Source: Prauserella cavernicola (GTDB taxonomy: Bacteria > Actinomycetota > Actinomycetes > Mycobacteriales > Pseudonocardiaceae). Taken from it: a DNA stretch of 64,000 nucleotides. The stretch is taken from assembly GCF_016595675.1 (NCBI RefSeq), contig NZ_JAENJH010000005.1:1-64000 (forward strand), read 5' to 3'. Below the pieces are notes generated by a model. The model made no database searches, was not told the origin of the DNA, and saw only the letters and a list, made by a program, of their open reading frames with translations. A program made the position numbers and the translations under genes. Shown one piece after another: positions 16,914 to 25,042 of this stretch. How positions within the stretch are numbered: position 1 is the first letter of the stretch; each line of letters starts with the position of its first letter.

Positions 16914-17405
16914 TCAGCCCACCTGGTGCAACCACGTCACGGGCGCGCCGTCACCCGCGTGGCGGAACGGTTCGAGGGCTTCGTCCCAGCTCGCGCCGAG
17001 CAGTTCGTCCAGTTTGTGCGCGAGCTGCTCCCCCGCCCTGTTCCGGGACACGAGGCTGCGCAACTGGTCCTCACCGACGACGATGTCGCCGTTCGCGCTC
17101 GTGCGCGCATGCCAGATTCCGAGACCGGGCGCGTAACAGATGCGCTGCCCGTCGACGCCGGGGCTCGGCTCCTCGGTGACCTCGAACCGGACCATGGGCC
17201 AGGCTTTGAGGGCACCGGCGAGCTTGCCCGCCATGCCTGCGGGCGCGCGCCAGTCACACTCGGCACGGAGCTGCCCGGGGGCGGCAGGTTGTGCCGTCCA
17301 CTGCAACTCGACCCGGACCCCGAGGGTGCCCGAGATCGCCCACTCGACGTGCGGACACACCGCAGACGGCGACGAGTGGACGTACACCACGCCACGAGTG
17401 CTCAC
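16914..17405 (-). CDS. DUF3145 family protein
   Basis: The product is 163 residues, soluble, with no signal. It matches the actinobacterial DUF3145 family: N-terminus RGVVYVHSSPSAVCPHVEWA and a C-terminal ASWDEALEPFRHAGD, which is very conserved. Its function is unknown, but it is repeatedly found beside the fab operon in Streptomyces and related genera. The GTG at 17405 follows GGAGG by 6 nt. The 223 bp upstream (17406-17628) hold its promoter and the 3' end region of the subtilase; I see no gene there. Confidence 0.85.
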   Translation of the reverse strand: MSTRGVVYVHSSPSAVCPHVEWAISGTLGVRVELQWTAQPAAPGQLRAECDWRAPAGMAGKLAGALKAWPMVRFEVTEEPSPGVDGQRICYAPGLGIWHARTSANGDIVVGEDQLRSLVSRNRAGEQLAHKLDELLGASWDEALEPFRHAGDGAPVTWLHQVG

Positions 17406-17628
17406 TGCTGACCTCCGCTGCTCGACGAGGGGCGTCTTCCCCTACGACCTCGCGAGGTGACGGACGATCTCAGTGTCGTGACTGCTCCACTGGGTATTCT
17501 GCACTCAGCTCACCCATTTGACCACACGAGCACCAGAAATCACACCGGTCAGTGAGCATCGGGGCAAGGAGGGCAAGCACGCTGCCCGACCTGGAGCAGT
17601 CGCGCTCCCCCACCCGCCTTTCCTCAGG

Positions 17629-19110
17629 TCACGCAGGGGCCGCGCCGAACGCGGTCGTCGCCGCCACGACGTCGACGAGCCCGGCACCCTTGTCGAAGCT
17701 CGATGTGTACTGCCCCGCCTGCTCGTACGGGGCGCCGTCCACGAACTTGTGGGCGGTCGACTTGAGCACGTGCTCGATCTCCTCGGGCGTCGCGCCGGGC
17801 TTGGCCTGGAACAACTGCGCGACGATGCCGGCGATCTGCGGCGCCGCCATCGACGTGCCACTGATCACGTTGTAGGTGCCCAGATCCAGCGGGCCGGGGC
17901 CGTTCACCGGCTGCAAGCCGGTCGAGCAGATCGGCAGATAGGGCCTGCACGAGGACACGATGTTCTCGCCGGGAGCGGAGAGGTCGGGCCAGCTCTGCTG
18001 ATCGCCTGCCGCGCCGCGCGAGGAGTACTCCGACACCGCGCCATCGCGCGTGCCCGTCCCCTGATCGTTGTACGAGGCGACCGACACGATGCCGGGGGTC
18101 GGGTCCTGGCCGGGCGGGTTGGACAGGTTCCCGGAGCCGTCGCCGCCGTCGTTGCCGTTGGCCCACACCGTCACGACGCCCTCCGCGGCCAGCGCGCGCT
18201 GGAGCTTGACGGTCGCCGAATTCGGGTCGAAGCCGCCGCCACCGCCCGGGCCGTAGGAGTTGTTGACCACCTTGATCGGCGGGCAGTCCTCAGCGGACAC
18301 TCCCTCGCCGCACGGCGCGTCGTGGTTCTCCAGCACCCAGTTGAGCGCCGCGTCGCTGCCGAGGACCAGCAGCGCCGCACCGGTGGAGAGCGACACGATC
18401 TTCGAGCCCGGCGCCGAGCCACCCACGCGGGTCTCGCCGCCGAGGGTGAGGTCGTTGCCCGCCGCGATGCCGGTGACGTGCGTGCCGTGACCGCCGAGCG
18501 AGAGCGTGTCGGTGTCCACCGTGTTGGGGACCTTGGCGATGCAGCCGGTGTCGGTGCCCTGCAGGCACAGGCTCTTGAGGTTGGCGACGACCCTGCTCGT
18601 GCCGTCAGGTCCCCGGAACGCGGGGTGCGTGGGGTCGACGCCGGTGTCGATCACCGCGACGCTCACACCGCTGCCGTCGAGCGCACCGCCGTCGGCGCCG
18701 GTCAGTGTCTCCCGCGCCTCGGTGGAGCGGGTCGCGGCGGTGCCGCTGCTCGCGTGGACACGCAGCGGGTCGTTGTTCTCGACGTAGGCGACGCCCGGCG
18801 CGGAGCGCACCGCGGCCACCTCGTCGGCCGTCCCCGACGCCGCGACGACGCCGATGCGGGAGAAGCTCGTGATCGGCGTCAGTCCCGCGTCGCGCACGGC
18901 GGCCTCGGCCGCGGCGAGGTCGGTGCCGTGCACCAGTGCGGTCACCGGCGCGGCGCCGGATGCCGTCGAGAGCAGAGCTCCGAGCGTCTCCGACACGGGC
19001 GCAAGCGGTTGCGCCGACTGGGCGGGGGCGGCACCGGCGAGTATGAGGACCGCGGCTGACGCGGTGATCCACCAGGGGCGTCGGGAACGAGTCCAGCGCC
19101 GTGAGCGCAT
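17629..19110 (-). CDS. Secreted S8 (subtilisin-like) serine protease
   Basis: The product is 493 residues. A Sec signal peptide (about 1-32, ending AQSAQ) is followed by an inhibitor-I9-like propeptide (about 40-115) and the S8 catalytic domain with Asp155 in VAVIDTGVDP, His208 in GGHGTHVTG, and Ser near 420 in SGTSMAAPQ. Several cysteines suggest disulfides. There is no C-terminal membrane helix, so it is not a mycosin of a type VII secretion locus. The ATG at 19110 follows GGAGG by 5 nt. It is divergent from the membrane protein gene at 19281; substrates are unknown. Confidence 0.92.
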   Translation of the reverse strand: MRSRRWTRSRRPWWITASAAVLILAGAAPAQSAQPLAPVSETLGALLSTASGAAPVTALVHGTDLAAAEAAVRDAGLTPITSFSRIGVVAASGTADEVAAVRSAPGVAYVENNDPLRVHASSGTAATRSTEARETLTGADGGALDGSGVSVAVIDTGVDPTHPAFRGPDGTSRVVANLKSLCLQGTDTGCIAKVPNTVDTDTLSLGGHGTHVTGIAAGNDLTLGGETRVGGSAPGSKIVSLSTGAALLVLGSDAALNWVLENHDAPCGEGVSAEDCPPIKVVNNSYGPGGGGGFDPNSATVKLQRALAAEGVVTVWANGNDGGDGSGNLSNPPGQDPTPGIVSVASYNDQGTGTRDGAVSEYSSRGAAGDQQSWPDLSAPGENIVSSCRPYLPICSTGLQPVNGPGPLDLGTYNVISGTSMAAPQIAGIVAQLFQAKPGATPEEIEHVLKSTAHKFVDGAPYEQAGQYTSSFDKGAGLVDVVAATTAFGAAPA

Positions 19111-19280
19111 CTCAGCCTCCAAAACGGAGAGATCAACATTGACCTACTGTCGAGTAAGTACTCAACTAGGTGACGGCAATCACTGTCAATGACTACGTTC
19201 CGTGCACCCTGCCGCGCCCCGGCCCGGTAACTTGTCGCGCTAGCGTGTCAACGCGACGTACGGCTGCAGGGGAGGTCCGC
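19111..19280. promoter_or_regulatory. Divergent promoter region with nested inverted repeats
   Basis: A 7-bp perfect inverted repeat with wide spacing, CATTGAC (19137-19143) and GTCAATG (19185-19191), encloses the short palindrome GAGTA-AG-TACTC (19152-19163). The region is lower in GC than its surroundings. It is likely the shared control region of the subtilase and the divergent membrane protein. Confidence 0.45.
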
Positions 19281-20645
19281 GTGCGACTCGTCCGCTTCCC
19301 CCGGCAACCCGCACGGGTCTCCGAGGACATCCGCGCCGCACTCGCCTCGCTCGGCCGGGGCCGCAACATCGTCGGTGGCGTCGCACTCGCCGGCGTGCAA
19401 CCGCCAGGCATGCCGAAAGCCGTCGACGCGGTACTGATCGTGCCGGGCGGCGTGCTGGTCGTGGTCGGCGTCGACCTGCCGGACCCGGCGATGCGGCTGG
19501 AGGCGCCGCTACAGGGCCGGTGGAAGTCCGACGGCTGGCCGCTGGTCAGCACCGACGACGCGGGCAACCCCGGCACCGCCGCCCTCGCACTGGCCGCGAC
19601 GGTCGGCGAGCGCGTCCAGGCCGCCGCGCCCGGCGCCACGCTCGGCACCGTCATCGCGGTGGGCCCGTTCGTCGAGACCGTGGAGCAGCCGCCCGCCGAC
19701 CTCGCCGGCTCGGTACGGGTCATCCACCCGACTCCCACGAGCATGCTCGCCGCCGCCGTGTCGCTCGCCGCCGCGGAGGAGCCGTTCACGGCGAGCCAGG
19801 TCCGCGCACTCGTGCAGGCACTCGAGCCGTCCACACCGGAACTGGACGACGACACGCTCGCCGCGGAAGGCTTCTCCACCGAGGAGCACCCGCTGGCACT
19901 GGCTCCACAGACCGTGCCGATCGACTACCCCTCGACCCCGGCCGCGATCCCCTCCCCCAAGCCCGTCACGGTCGCCGTCGCACCGGAACTGAACAGGCCG
20001 CCGCGGCCGGCTCCACTGCGCTCCCCCGCGCCGGCTCCGGCCCCGGCCGCACCGCCACCGTCGTTCACCACACCGCGGCGACCGCTGCGCTGGCGACCAC
20101 TCGCCGCCGCGGGCGTCGCCGTGGCCGTCGTCGGCGCGGTGCTCGCGATCGTGCTCGCTCAGGGCGGTGACGACAGCGTCTCGCCGTCGGTCACGCCTGC
20201 CGCCGTGGCCACCGCGGCAGGCGTCGAGTTCACCGAACGCGCCGCGTCCGCCGCCGACGACTGCGCTCCGCACGCGGCGGGCGACCTGCAGGTCGCGCTC
20301 CAGGACCTCGGCTGCACCGGGATCCGCAGAGCCAGCTTCGACACCACGGCCGACGGCACCGCGATCGCGGTCTCCGTGGCCGCACTGGAGTTCTCCGACG
20401 AGGCCGCGGCACAGGACTTCCTCCGGCTCGCCGACACCCCCGGCAGCGGCACGATCATCGACCTGGCCACCGAGAACACGAGCTGGCCCGGCGCCGCGCC
20501 CTCGTTCGCCAACGCGGCCTACGCGGGCTCGCTCGACGGCAGCACGGTGCGCCTGGTGCTCACCTGCGTGCTCGACGGGCCGTCGCGCCCCGACGACCCC
20601 CGGCTCGCCGAGGCCGCCAAGGCCGCACTACAGCTGCCGGTCTGA
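19281..20645 (+). CDS. Membrane protein with degenerate NERD-like N-terminal domain
   Basis: The product is 454 residues and of unknown function. The N-terminal part (about 10-110) has the pattern of a NERD (nuclease-related) domain: a leading helix, then AVDAVLIVPGGVLVVVGVDLP and a later GRWKSDGW. The usual acidic and lysine residues of the EVK motif are replaced (VVGVDL), so nuclease activity is unlikely. A Pro-rich linker (about 220-265) leads to one membrane helix (about 274-296) and a C-terminal extracytoplasmic domain with three cysteines (DDCAPHA, LGCTGI, LTCVLD). The GTG at 19281 has GGGGAGG five bases upstream. It is divergent from the subtilase. The NERD assignment is inference. Confidence 0.65.
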   Translation: MRLVRFPRQPARVSEDIRAALASLGRGRNIVGGVALAGVQPPGMPKAVDAVLIVPGGVLVVVGVDLPDPAMRLEAPLQGRWKSDGWPLVSTDDAGNPGTAALALAATVGERVQAAAPGATLGTVIAVGPFVETVEQPPADLAGSVRVIHPTPTSMLAAAVSLAAAEEPFTASQVRALVQALEPSTPELDDDTLAAEGFSTEEHPLALAPQTVPIDYPSTPAAIPSPKPVTVAVAPELNRPPRPAPLRSPAPAPAPAAPPPSFTTPRRPLRWRPLAAAGVAVAVVGAVLAIVLAQGGDDSVSPSVTPAAVATAAGVEFTERAASAADDCAPHAAGDLQVALQDLGCTGIRRASFDTTADGTAIAVSVAALEFSDEAAAQDFLRLADTPGSGTIIDLATENTSWPGAAPSFANAAYAGSLDGSTVRLVLTCVLDGPSRPDDPRLAEAAKAALQLPV

Positions 20646-20682
20646 CCTGGTCACTCCATTTCGGACATCATTTCCGCTTTCG

Positions 20683-20693
20683 TCCACAGTGGA
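20683..20693. repeat. Palindrome TCCACAGTGGA (copy 1)
   Basis: An 11-bp palindrome in the gap before the Lsr2-like gene. Two further copies of the form TCCAC-W-GTGGA occur in the window (30755-30765 and 39552-39562), and a 9-bp core (CCACTGTGG) lies at 40051-40059. No function is known to me. Confidence 0.5.
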
Positions 20694-20790
20694 GCAAAGA
20701 CGAGCTCGGCACGGTGGGTGATCTCACATTCATCGCCTCGTGAAACTCGCATCCCGGGCACCCCCAAGGGAAAACGCGTCAGGCGCTATC

Positions 20791-20806
20791 CTTGCTGCGA
20801 AGCAAG
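20791..20806 (+). promoter_or_regulatory. GNRA-type hairpin upstream of the Lsr2/H1-like gene
   Basis: CTTGCT-GCGA-AGCAAG forms a 6-bp stem closed by a GCGA tetraloop, 22 bp before the ATG and just ahead of the GGGGAGG ribosome binding site. A TATCCT hexamer at 20787-20792 could be the -10 element, in which case only part of the hairpin would be transcribed. Confidence 0.35.
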
Positions 20807-20828
20807 ATTTCAGTACGGGGAGGTCCTC

Positions 20829-21659
20829 ATGGCCAGGAGCACGGCGGTCGAGGTACTCGACGACATCAATGGAGAGCCCGCCGGGGAAACCGTGCGGTTC
20901 GCGTTGGACGGCGTCGAGTACGACATCGACCTCTCCGGCGACAACGCGGAAATCCTGCGCGAGACACTCGGCCGCTACGTCAGCGGCGGACGTCGGACCG
21001 GCGGCCGCAAGCGCATGCCCCGGGTGATCGCCGCCCCGGCGAAGTCGGCCAAGGCCTCGCCCGCAGGCACGCGAAAGTCGGCCGCCGCAAAGAAAACGGC
21101 TCCGAAAAAGGCCGCGGCCGTCACGAAGGCCACCCGCGGACGCACCGCGACGACCGCCGCGGCAAAAACCGCCAAGTCGACAAAGAAGGCCAAGTCCGCG
21201 GCCACGTCCACGGCGGCCAAGCCCGGTCGCAAGGCGGCGGGCACGAAGGCGGCTGCGAAGCCCGCCACCAAGGCCACACCGGCCCGCGGCACCGCGCCGA
21301 GCGCCCCCGCCAAGAGGGCCGCCGGGAAGACCGCAGCCGCTACGGGCGCCAAGACCGCGAAGGCCACACCGAAGACCACCGCCACGGCAACGACGAGGAA
21401 AACCGCCACGGGCTCGGGCGCCAAGACCGCCAAGGCTGCCCCGAAGGCCCCCGAAGCCTCGAGCGCCACAGCCGCACCGAAGACCGCCGCGGCTTCGAGC
21501 ACGAAGGCTGCCCCGAAGACCACCGCCGCCAAGACCCCGAAGACCGCCAAGGCCGCTCCGAAGGCCGCCGCGCCCAAGAAGGCCGCGGCGAAGAAGCCCC
21601 GCGGTGCCGCGAGCGCGGCACCGATCCCGCAGGTCAGCTTCTCCGCCGCGGCCCGCTGA
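20829..21659 (+). CDS. Lsr2 N-terminal domain fused to a histone H1-like Lys/Ala/Pro tail
   Basis: The product is 276 residues. Residues 1 to about 60 match the Lsr2 oligomerisation domain: LDDINGEPAGETVRFALDG, then VEYDIDLSGDNAEILRETL and GRYVSGGRR. Normal Lsr2 (about 110 residues) continues into a compact DNA-binding domain with an RGR AT-hook-like core. Here that domain is absent, replaced by about 210 residues of Ala, Lys, Pro and Thr in repeating units such as KTAK, KAAPK and KAAAKK, like eukaryotic H1 or the tails of mycobacterial HupB. A single TRGRTA segment near residue 100 is the only AT-hook-like piece. The likely role is a nucleoid-associated protein that oligomerises and binds DNA non-specifically through its basic tail (inference). 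The ATG at 20829 follows GGGGAGG. It converges on pntB 12 bp away. Confidence 0.85.
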   Translation: MARSTAVEVLDDINGEPAGETVRFALDGVEYDIDLSGDNAEILRETLGRYVSGGRRTGGRKRMPRVIAAPAKSAKASPAGTRKSAAAKKTAPKKAAAVTKATRGRTATTAAAKTAKSTKKAKSAATSTAAKPGRKAAGTKAAAKPATKATPARGTAPSAPAKRAAGKTAAATGAKTAKATPKTTATATTRKTATGSGAKTAKAAPKAPEASSATAAPKTAAASSTKAAPKTTAAKTPKTAKAAPKAAAPKKAAAKKPRGAASAAPIPQVSFSAAAR

Positions 21660-21671
21660 GCCGCGCCGGGC

Positions 21672-23060
21672 TCACAGCGCTTTGAGCTCCTCCACGATCT
21701 CGGCCACCGACGACTTCGCGTCGCCGAAGAGCATGGCCGTCTTCGGGTCGTAGAACAGGTCGTTGTCGATTCCGGCGAACCCGGAGCTCATCGAGCGCTT
21801 CAGCACGATCACCGAGCGGCTCGAGTTGACCGTCAGGATCGGCATCCCGTAGATCGGCGAACCGGGGTCGGTCTGTGCCGCCGGGTTGGTCACGTCGTTC
21901 GCGCCGATCACCAGCGCGACATCGGTCTGAGGGAACTGCGAGTTGCTCTCGTCCATCTCCTTGAGGCTCTCGTAGCGAACGTCGGCCTCGGCGAGCAGCA
22001 CGTTCATGTGGCCCGGCATGCGCCCGGCCACCGGGTGGATCGCGTAGAGCACCTCGATGCCCTTGCCCTCCAACAGGTCGGCCATCTCGCGCACGGCGTG
22101 CTGCGCCTGCGCCACCGCCATGCCGTAGCCGGGCACGACCATGACCTTGCTGGCATAGGCCATCTGGATCGCGGCGTCGCCCGCGCTGGTGCTGCGCACC
22201 GGACGCTGCTCCTCCGAACCGGAGCCCGCCGTCACCGCGGTGCCGCCGCCGAACCCGCCCGCGACGATGGCCGGGATCGAGCGGTTCATCGCCTTGGCCA
22301 TCAGGTTGGTGAGGATCGAGCCGGACGCGCCGACGATCATGCCTGCCACGATGAGCGCGGTGTTGTCGAGCGCGAGTCCCATCGCCGCGGCCGACAGTCC
22401 GGTGAAGGCGTTGAGCAGCGAGATCACCACGGGCATGTCGGCGCCGCCGATGGGCAGCACCACCATGACGCCCAGCGCGGCCGCCGCCAGCAGGACCCCG
22501 ATGATCAGCAACTCGGAGTTCGCCCCCGAGGCGATCGCGACGGAGCACGCGAGCGCGACGAGCACCAGTACGACGTTGAGCGGCTGCTGCAGCCTGCCCA
22601 CGGTGATCGGTCGCCCGGAGATCAGCTCCTGGAGCTTGCCGAACGCGATGTTGGAACCCCAGAACGACACCGAACCGACGATCGCGGCGAACAGCGAGGC
22701 GATGGCGACGTAGAGCGGTTCGTGCGCGTAGCCGTCGGTGGTGCGGAACTCGACCCAGGCGATCAGCGCGACCGCGCCACCGCCGACACCGTTGAACAAC
22801 GCCACCATCTGCGGCATCGCGGTCATCTTCACCCTGCGGGCCGCGGGGACGCCGACCACGGTGCCGAGCACGAGGCCCAGCACGATCAGCCACCAGTTGC
22901 CCATGCCCGGCAGCAGCAGCGTCGCGATCACCGCGATTCCCATGCCGACGGCGGCGATCCAGTTCCCGCGCACCGCGGTGCGCGGTCCGGTCAGGCCCAT
23001 GAGGCCGTAGATGAACAGTGCGAACGCGATGATGTAGAGGACGGAGACGAAGGTCGTCAC
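21672..23060 (-). CDS. pntB: NAD(P) transhydrogenase subunit beta
   Basis: The product is 462 residues. The N-terminal two thirds hold about nine membrane helices (domain II); the C-terminal part (about 290-462) is the NADP(H)-binding domain III, with GYGMAVAQAQHAVREM and LVIGANDVTNPAAQ. Together with PntAA and PntAB it uses the proton gradient to drive hydride transfer from NADH to NADP+, a source of NADPH for the biosynthetic reactions encoded nearby. The GTG start overlaps the pntAB stop by 4 bp. It is last in the pntAA-pntAB-pntB operon. Confidence 0.96.
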   Translation of the reverse strand: MTTFVSVLYIIAFALFIYGLMGLTGPRTAVRGNWIAAVGMGIAVIATLLLPGMGNWWLIVLGLVLGTVVGVPAARRVKMTAMPQMVALFNGVGGGAVALIAWVEFRTTDGYAHEPLYVAIASLFAAIVGSVSFWGSNIAFGKLQELISGRPITVGRLQQPLNVVLVLVALACSVAIASGANSELLIIGVLLAAAALGVMVVLPIGGADMPVVISLLNAFTGLSAAAMGLALDNTALIVAGMIVGASGSILTNLMAKAMNRSIPAIVAGGFGGGTAVTAGSGSEEQRPVRSTSAGDAAIQMAYASKVMVVPGYGMAVAQAQHAVREMADLLEGKGIEVLYAIHPVAGRMPGHMNVLLAEADVRYESLKEMDESNSQFPQTDVALVIGANDVTNPAAQTDPGSPIYGMPILTVNSSRSVIVLKRSMSSGFAGIDNDLFYDPKTAMLFGDAKSSVAEIVEELKAL

Positions 23061-23365
23061 TTCTCGACCTCCTTGGCGGCGTCCTGCTTGGGTTTCTCCT
23101 TGAACATCGCGAGCATGCGGTCGGTGACGAGGAATCCGCCGACGACGTTGATCGTGCCGAACGCGATGGCGATGACGAGCAGGATCTTGTTCAGCACGCC
23201 CTCGGCGCCCATGCCGAGCACGATCAGGCCGCCCAGCAGCACGATGCCGTGAATGGCGTTGGTGCCCGACATCAGTGGCGTGTGGAGCGTGTTGGGCACC
23301 TTCGAGATCACCGCGAACCCGACGAAACCGGCGAGCACCAGCACGGCGAGGCTTTCGACCAACAT
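23057..23365 (-). CDS. pntAB: NAD(P) transhydrogenase subunit alpha 2 (membrane part)
   Basis: The product is 102 residues with three to four membrane helices (LAVLVLAGFVGFAVISKVP, the first). It contains the family segment PLMSGTNAIHGIVLLGG. It is the split membrane portion of the alpha subunit, as in Rhodospirillum and most actinobacteria, rather than the fused E. coli PntA. Start and stop overlap its neighbours by 1 and 4 bp, so all three subunits are translationally coupled. Confidence 0.95.
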   Translation of the reverse strand: MLVESLAVLVLAGFVGFAVISKVPNTLHTPLMSGTNAIHGIVLLGGLIVLGMGAEGVLNKILLVIAIAFGTINVVGGFLVTDRMLAMFKEKPKQDAAKEVEK

Positions 23366-24495
23366 CAGTTCACCTCCTCGTCACGGCCGGCGACGCACGC
23401 GCCCGCCACCACCTCGTCGGAGAAGTCGACGGCGAGTCGGCCCTCACCGTCGACGATCAGCTCCAGCAGCTCGGTCAGGTTGCGCGCGTACAGCTCGCTC
23501 GCGTGCACGGGCATCTCGGCGGGCAGGTTGAGGGGCGAGCTGATCGTCACGTCGCCGACGACGATGTCCTCGCCAGGTTCGGTGAGCTCGCAGTTGCCGC
23601 CGGTCTCACCGGCCATGTCGACGATGACGCTGCCGGGCTTCATGCCGCGCACGGCCTCCGCGGTCACCAGCGTCGGCGCCTTGCGTCCCGGTACCAGCGC
23701 GGTGGTGATCACGACGTCGAATCCGCCGATGGCCTCGGTGAGCCGCCGCTGCTGGTCCGCGCGTTCCTCCTCGGTGAGCTCCCGCGCGTAACCGCCCTCG
23801 CCCGCCGCCGAGATGCCGAGGTCGAGCCACTGCGCGCCGACCGAGCGGACCTGCTCGGCCACCTCGGGCCGCACGTCGTAGCCCGTGGCCTGCGCACCGA
23901 GCCGCTTGGCCGTGGCCAGGGCCTGCAGCCCCGCGACCCCGACGCCGAGCACCAGTGCCTTGGCGGGCGGCACCGTGCCCGCGGCGGTGGTGAGCATGGG
24001 GAAGAACTTGGGCAGCCGCTGGGCCGCGAGCAGCACCGCGCGGTAGCCGGCGACGTTGGCCTGCGACGACAGCGCGTCCATGGCCTGCGCCCGCGAGATC
24101 CGCGGGATCGACTCGACGGCGAACGCCGTGACGCCTGCCTTCTGCATGGCGGCGACCTCGGCCTTATTGGTGAGCGGCGCGAGGAACCCGATCAGCACGG
24201 TCCCCGGTTTGAGCCGTTCGATGTCGGAGACGCTCGGCGGCACGACGGTGAGCACGATGTCGGCGCTCCACGCGTCGCCCGTCGTCGCGCCCGCCTCGGT
24301 GAACAGCCCGTCGGCGAGCTGGGCGCCCTCGCCCGCGCCCGGTTCGACGACGATCTTCAGCCCTCGTCTGGCGAGCCGCTCGATGAGCTTCGGTACCAAC
24401 GCGACGCGGCGTTCACCCGGTTTGGTCTCCTTGACCACGCCGATCGTCAGCGGCGGTCCGGTCTGAGATTCGGTAGGCGATTCGGTCTCGGTCAC
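23365..24495 (-). CDS. pntAA: NAD(P) transhydrogenase subunit alpha 1 (NAD-binding part)
   Basis: The product is 376 residues, the soluble NAD(H)-binding domain I, related to alanine dehydrogenase. Motifs are VVKETKPGERRVALVP at the N-terminus, a Rossmann segment VLGVGVAGLQALATAKRLGA, and GYDVRPEVAEQVRSVGA. The GTG at 24495 is preceded by GAGAGGA at 7 nt; the frame is open for 28 more codons upstream, but they lack homology. It is the first gene of the operon and divergent from yjbQ. Confidence 0.95.
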   Translation of the reverse strand: MTETESPTESQTGPPLTIGVVKETKPGERRVALVPKLIERLARRGLKIVVEPGAGEGAQLADGLFTEAGATTGDAWSADIVLTVVPPSVSDIERLKPGTVLIGFLAPLTNKAEVAAMQKAGVTAFAVESIPRISRAQAMDALSSQANVAGYRAVLLAAQRLPKFFPMLTTAAGTVPPAKALVLGVGVAGLQALATAKRLGAQATGYDVRPEVAEQVRSVGAQWLDLGISAAGEGGYARELTEEERADQQRRLTEAIGGFDVVITTALVPGRKAPTLVTAEAVRGMKPGSVIVDMAGETGGNCELTEPGEDIVVGDVTISSPLNLPAEMPVHASELYARNLTELLELIVDGEGRLAVDFSDEVVAGACVAGRDEEVN

Positions 24496-24592
24496 CTTGG
24501 CGTCCTCTCGGGCCTGCGGTCCGGCGTGGTGACCATACTGGACGACAACGTAATCCAGATCACGTGACGAGTGTCGCAATCACCACAGTTTG

Positions 24593-24605
24593 GCATACAG
24601 TATGC
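24593..24605. promoter_or_regulatory. Palindrome GCATAC-A-GTATGC in the pntAA/yjbQ divergent region
   Basis: A perfect 6-bp inverted repeat with one central base. Its right half begins a 9-bp direct repeat, GTATGCACT, at 24600-24608 that recurs at 24630-24638 and overlaps the preferred yjbQ start codon. This could be an operator for either gene. Confidence 0.4.
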
Positions 24606-24631
24606 ACTATGTGGCCGGTTACGGTTGTGGT

Positions 24632-25042
24632 ATGCACTCCACCGAAATCGAGCTGCGGACCGGCGGAAACGCCGTGGTCCACGACCTGACCAAGGACGCG
24701 GAACGATTCCTCACCGAGGCCGACGCCGGCGACGGCCTCCTGCACGTCTGGGTTCCGCACGCCACCGCGGGGCTCGCGATCCTGGAGACCGGCGCGGGCA
24801 GCGACGACGACCTGCTCGCCGCGCTCGACCACCTGCTCCCCCGCGACGACCGCTGGCGGCACCAGCACGGCAGCCGTGGTCACGGTCGTGACCACGTGCT
24901 GCCGGCCTTCCTACCGCCATACGCGAGCGTTCCCGTCCTCGGCGGCGTGCTCGCGCTGGGCACCTGGCAGTCGATCTGCCTGGTCGACACCAACATCGAC
25001 AACGCCGTGCGCCGCCTGCGGTTCAGCTTCCTCGCCGGCTGA
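24632..25042 (+). CDS. YjbQ family protein (UPF0047, thiamine-phosphate synthase-like)
   Basis: The product is 136 residues of the YjbQ/UPF0047 fold. The conserved histidine segment VWVPHATAGLAILE and the later HQHGSRGHGRDHVLPAFL, plus GTWQSICLVDTN, identify the family. Some members have weak thiamine-phosphate synthase activity; the true role is unknown. There are two candidate ATGs, 24632 and 24602 (in frame), neither with a good ribosome binding site, so a leaderless transcript is possible. Its 3' end overlaps the convergent ABC-2-like gene by 132 bp. Confidence 0.85.
   Translation: MHSTEIELRTGGNAVVHDLTKDAERFLTEADAGDGLLHVWVPHATAGLAILETGAGSDDDLLAALDHLLPRDDRWRHQHGSRGHGRDHVLPAFLPPYASVPVLGGVLALGTWQSICLVDTNIDNAVRRLRFSFLAG

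Noticed and set aside
17629-19110. Mycosin (type VII secretion protease)
   Set aside because: There is no C-terminal membrane helix and no esx/ecc genes nearby; it is an ordinary secreted subtilase.
21050-21650. The Lys/Ala tail region as tandem-repeat DNA or a CRISPR-like array
   Set aside because: Repeats are degenerate at the nucleotide level and keep one continuous reading frame, so they reflect protein composition.
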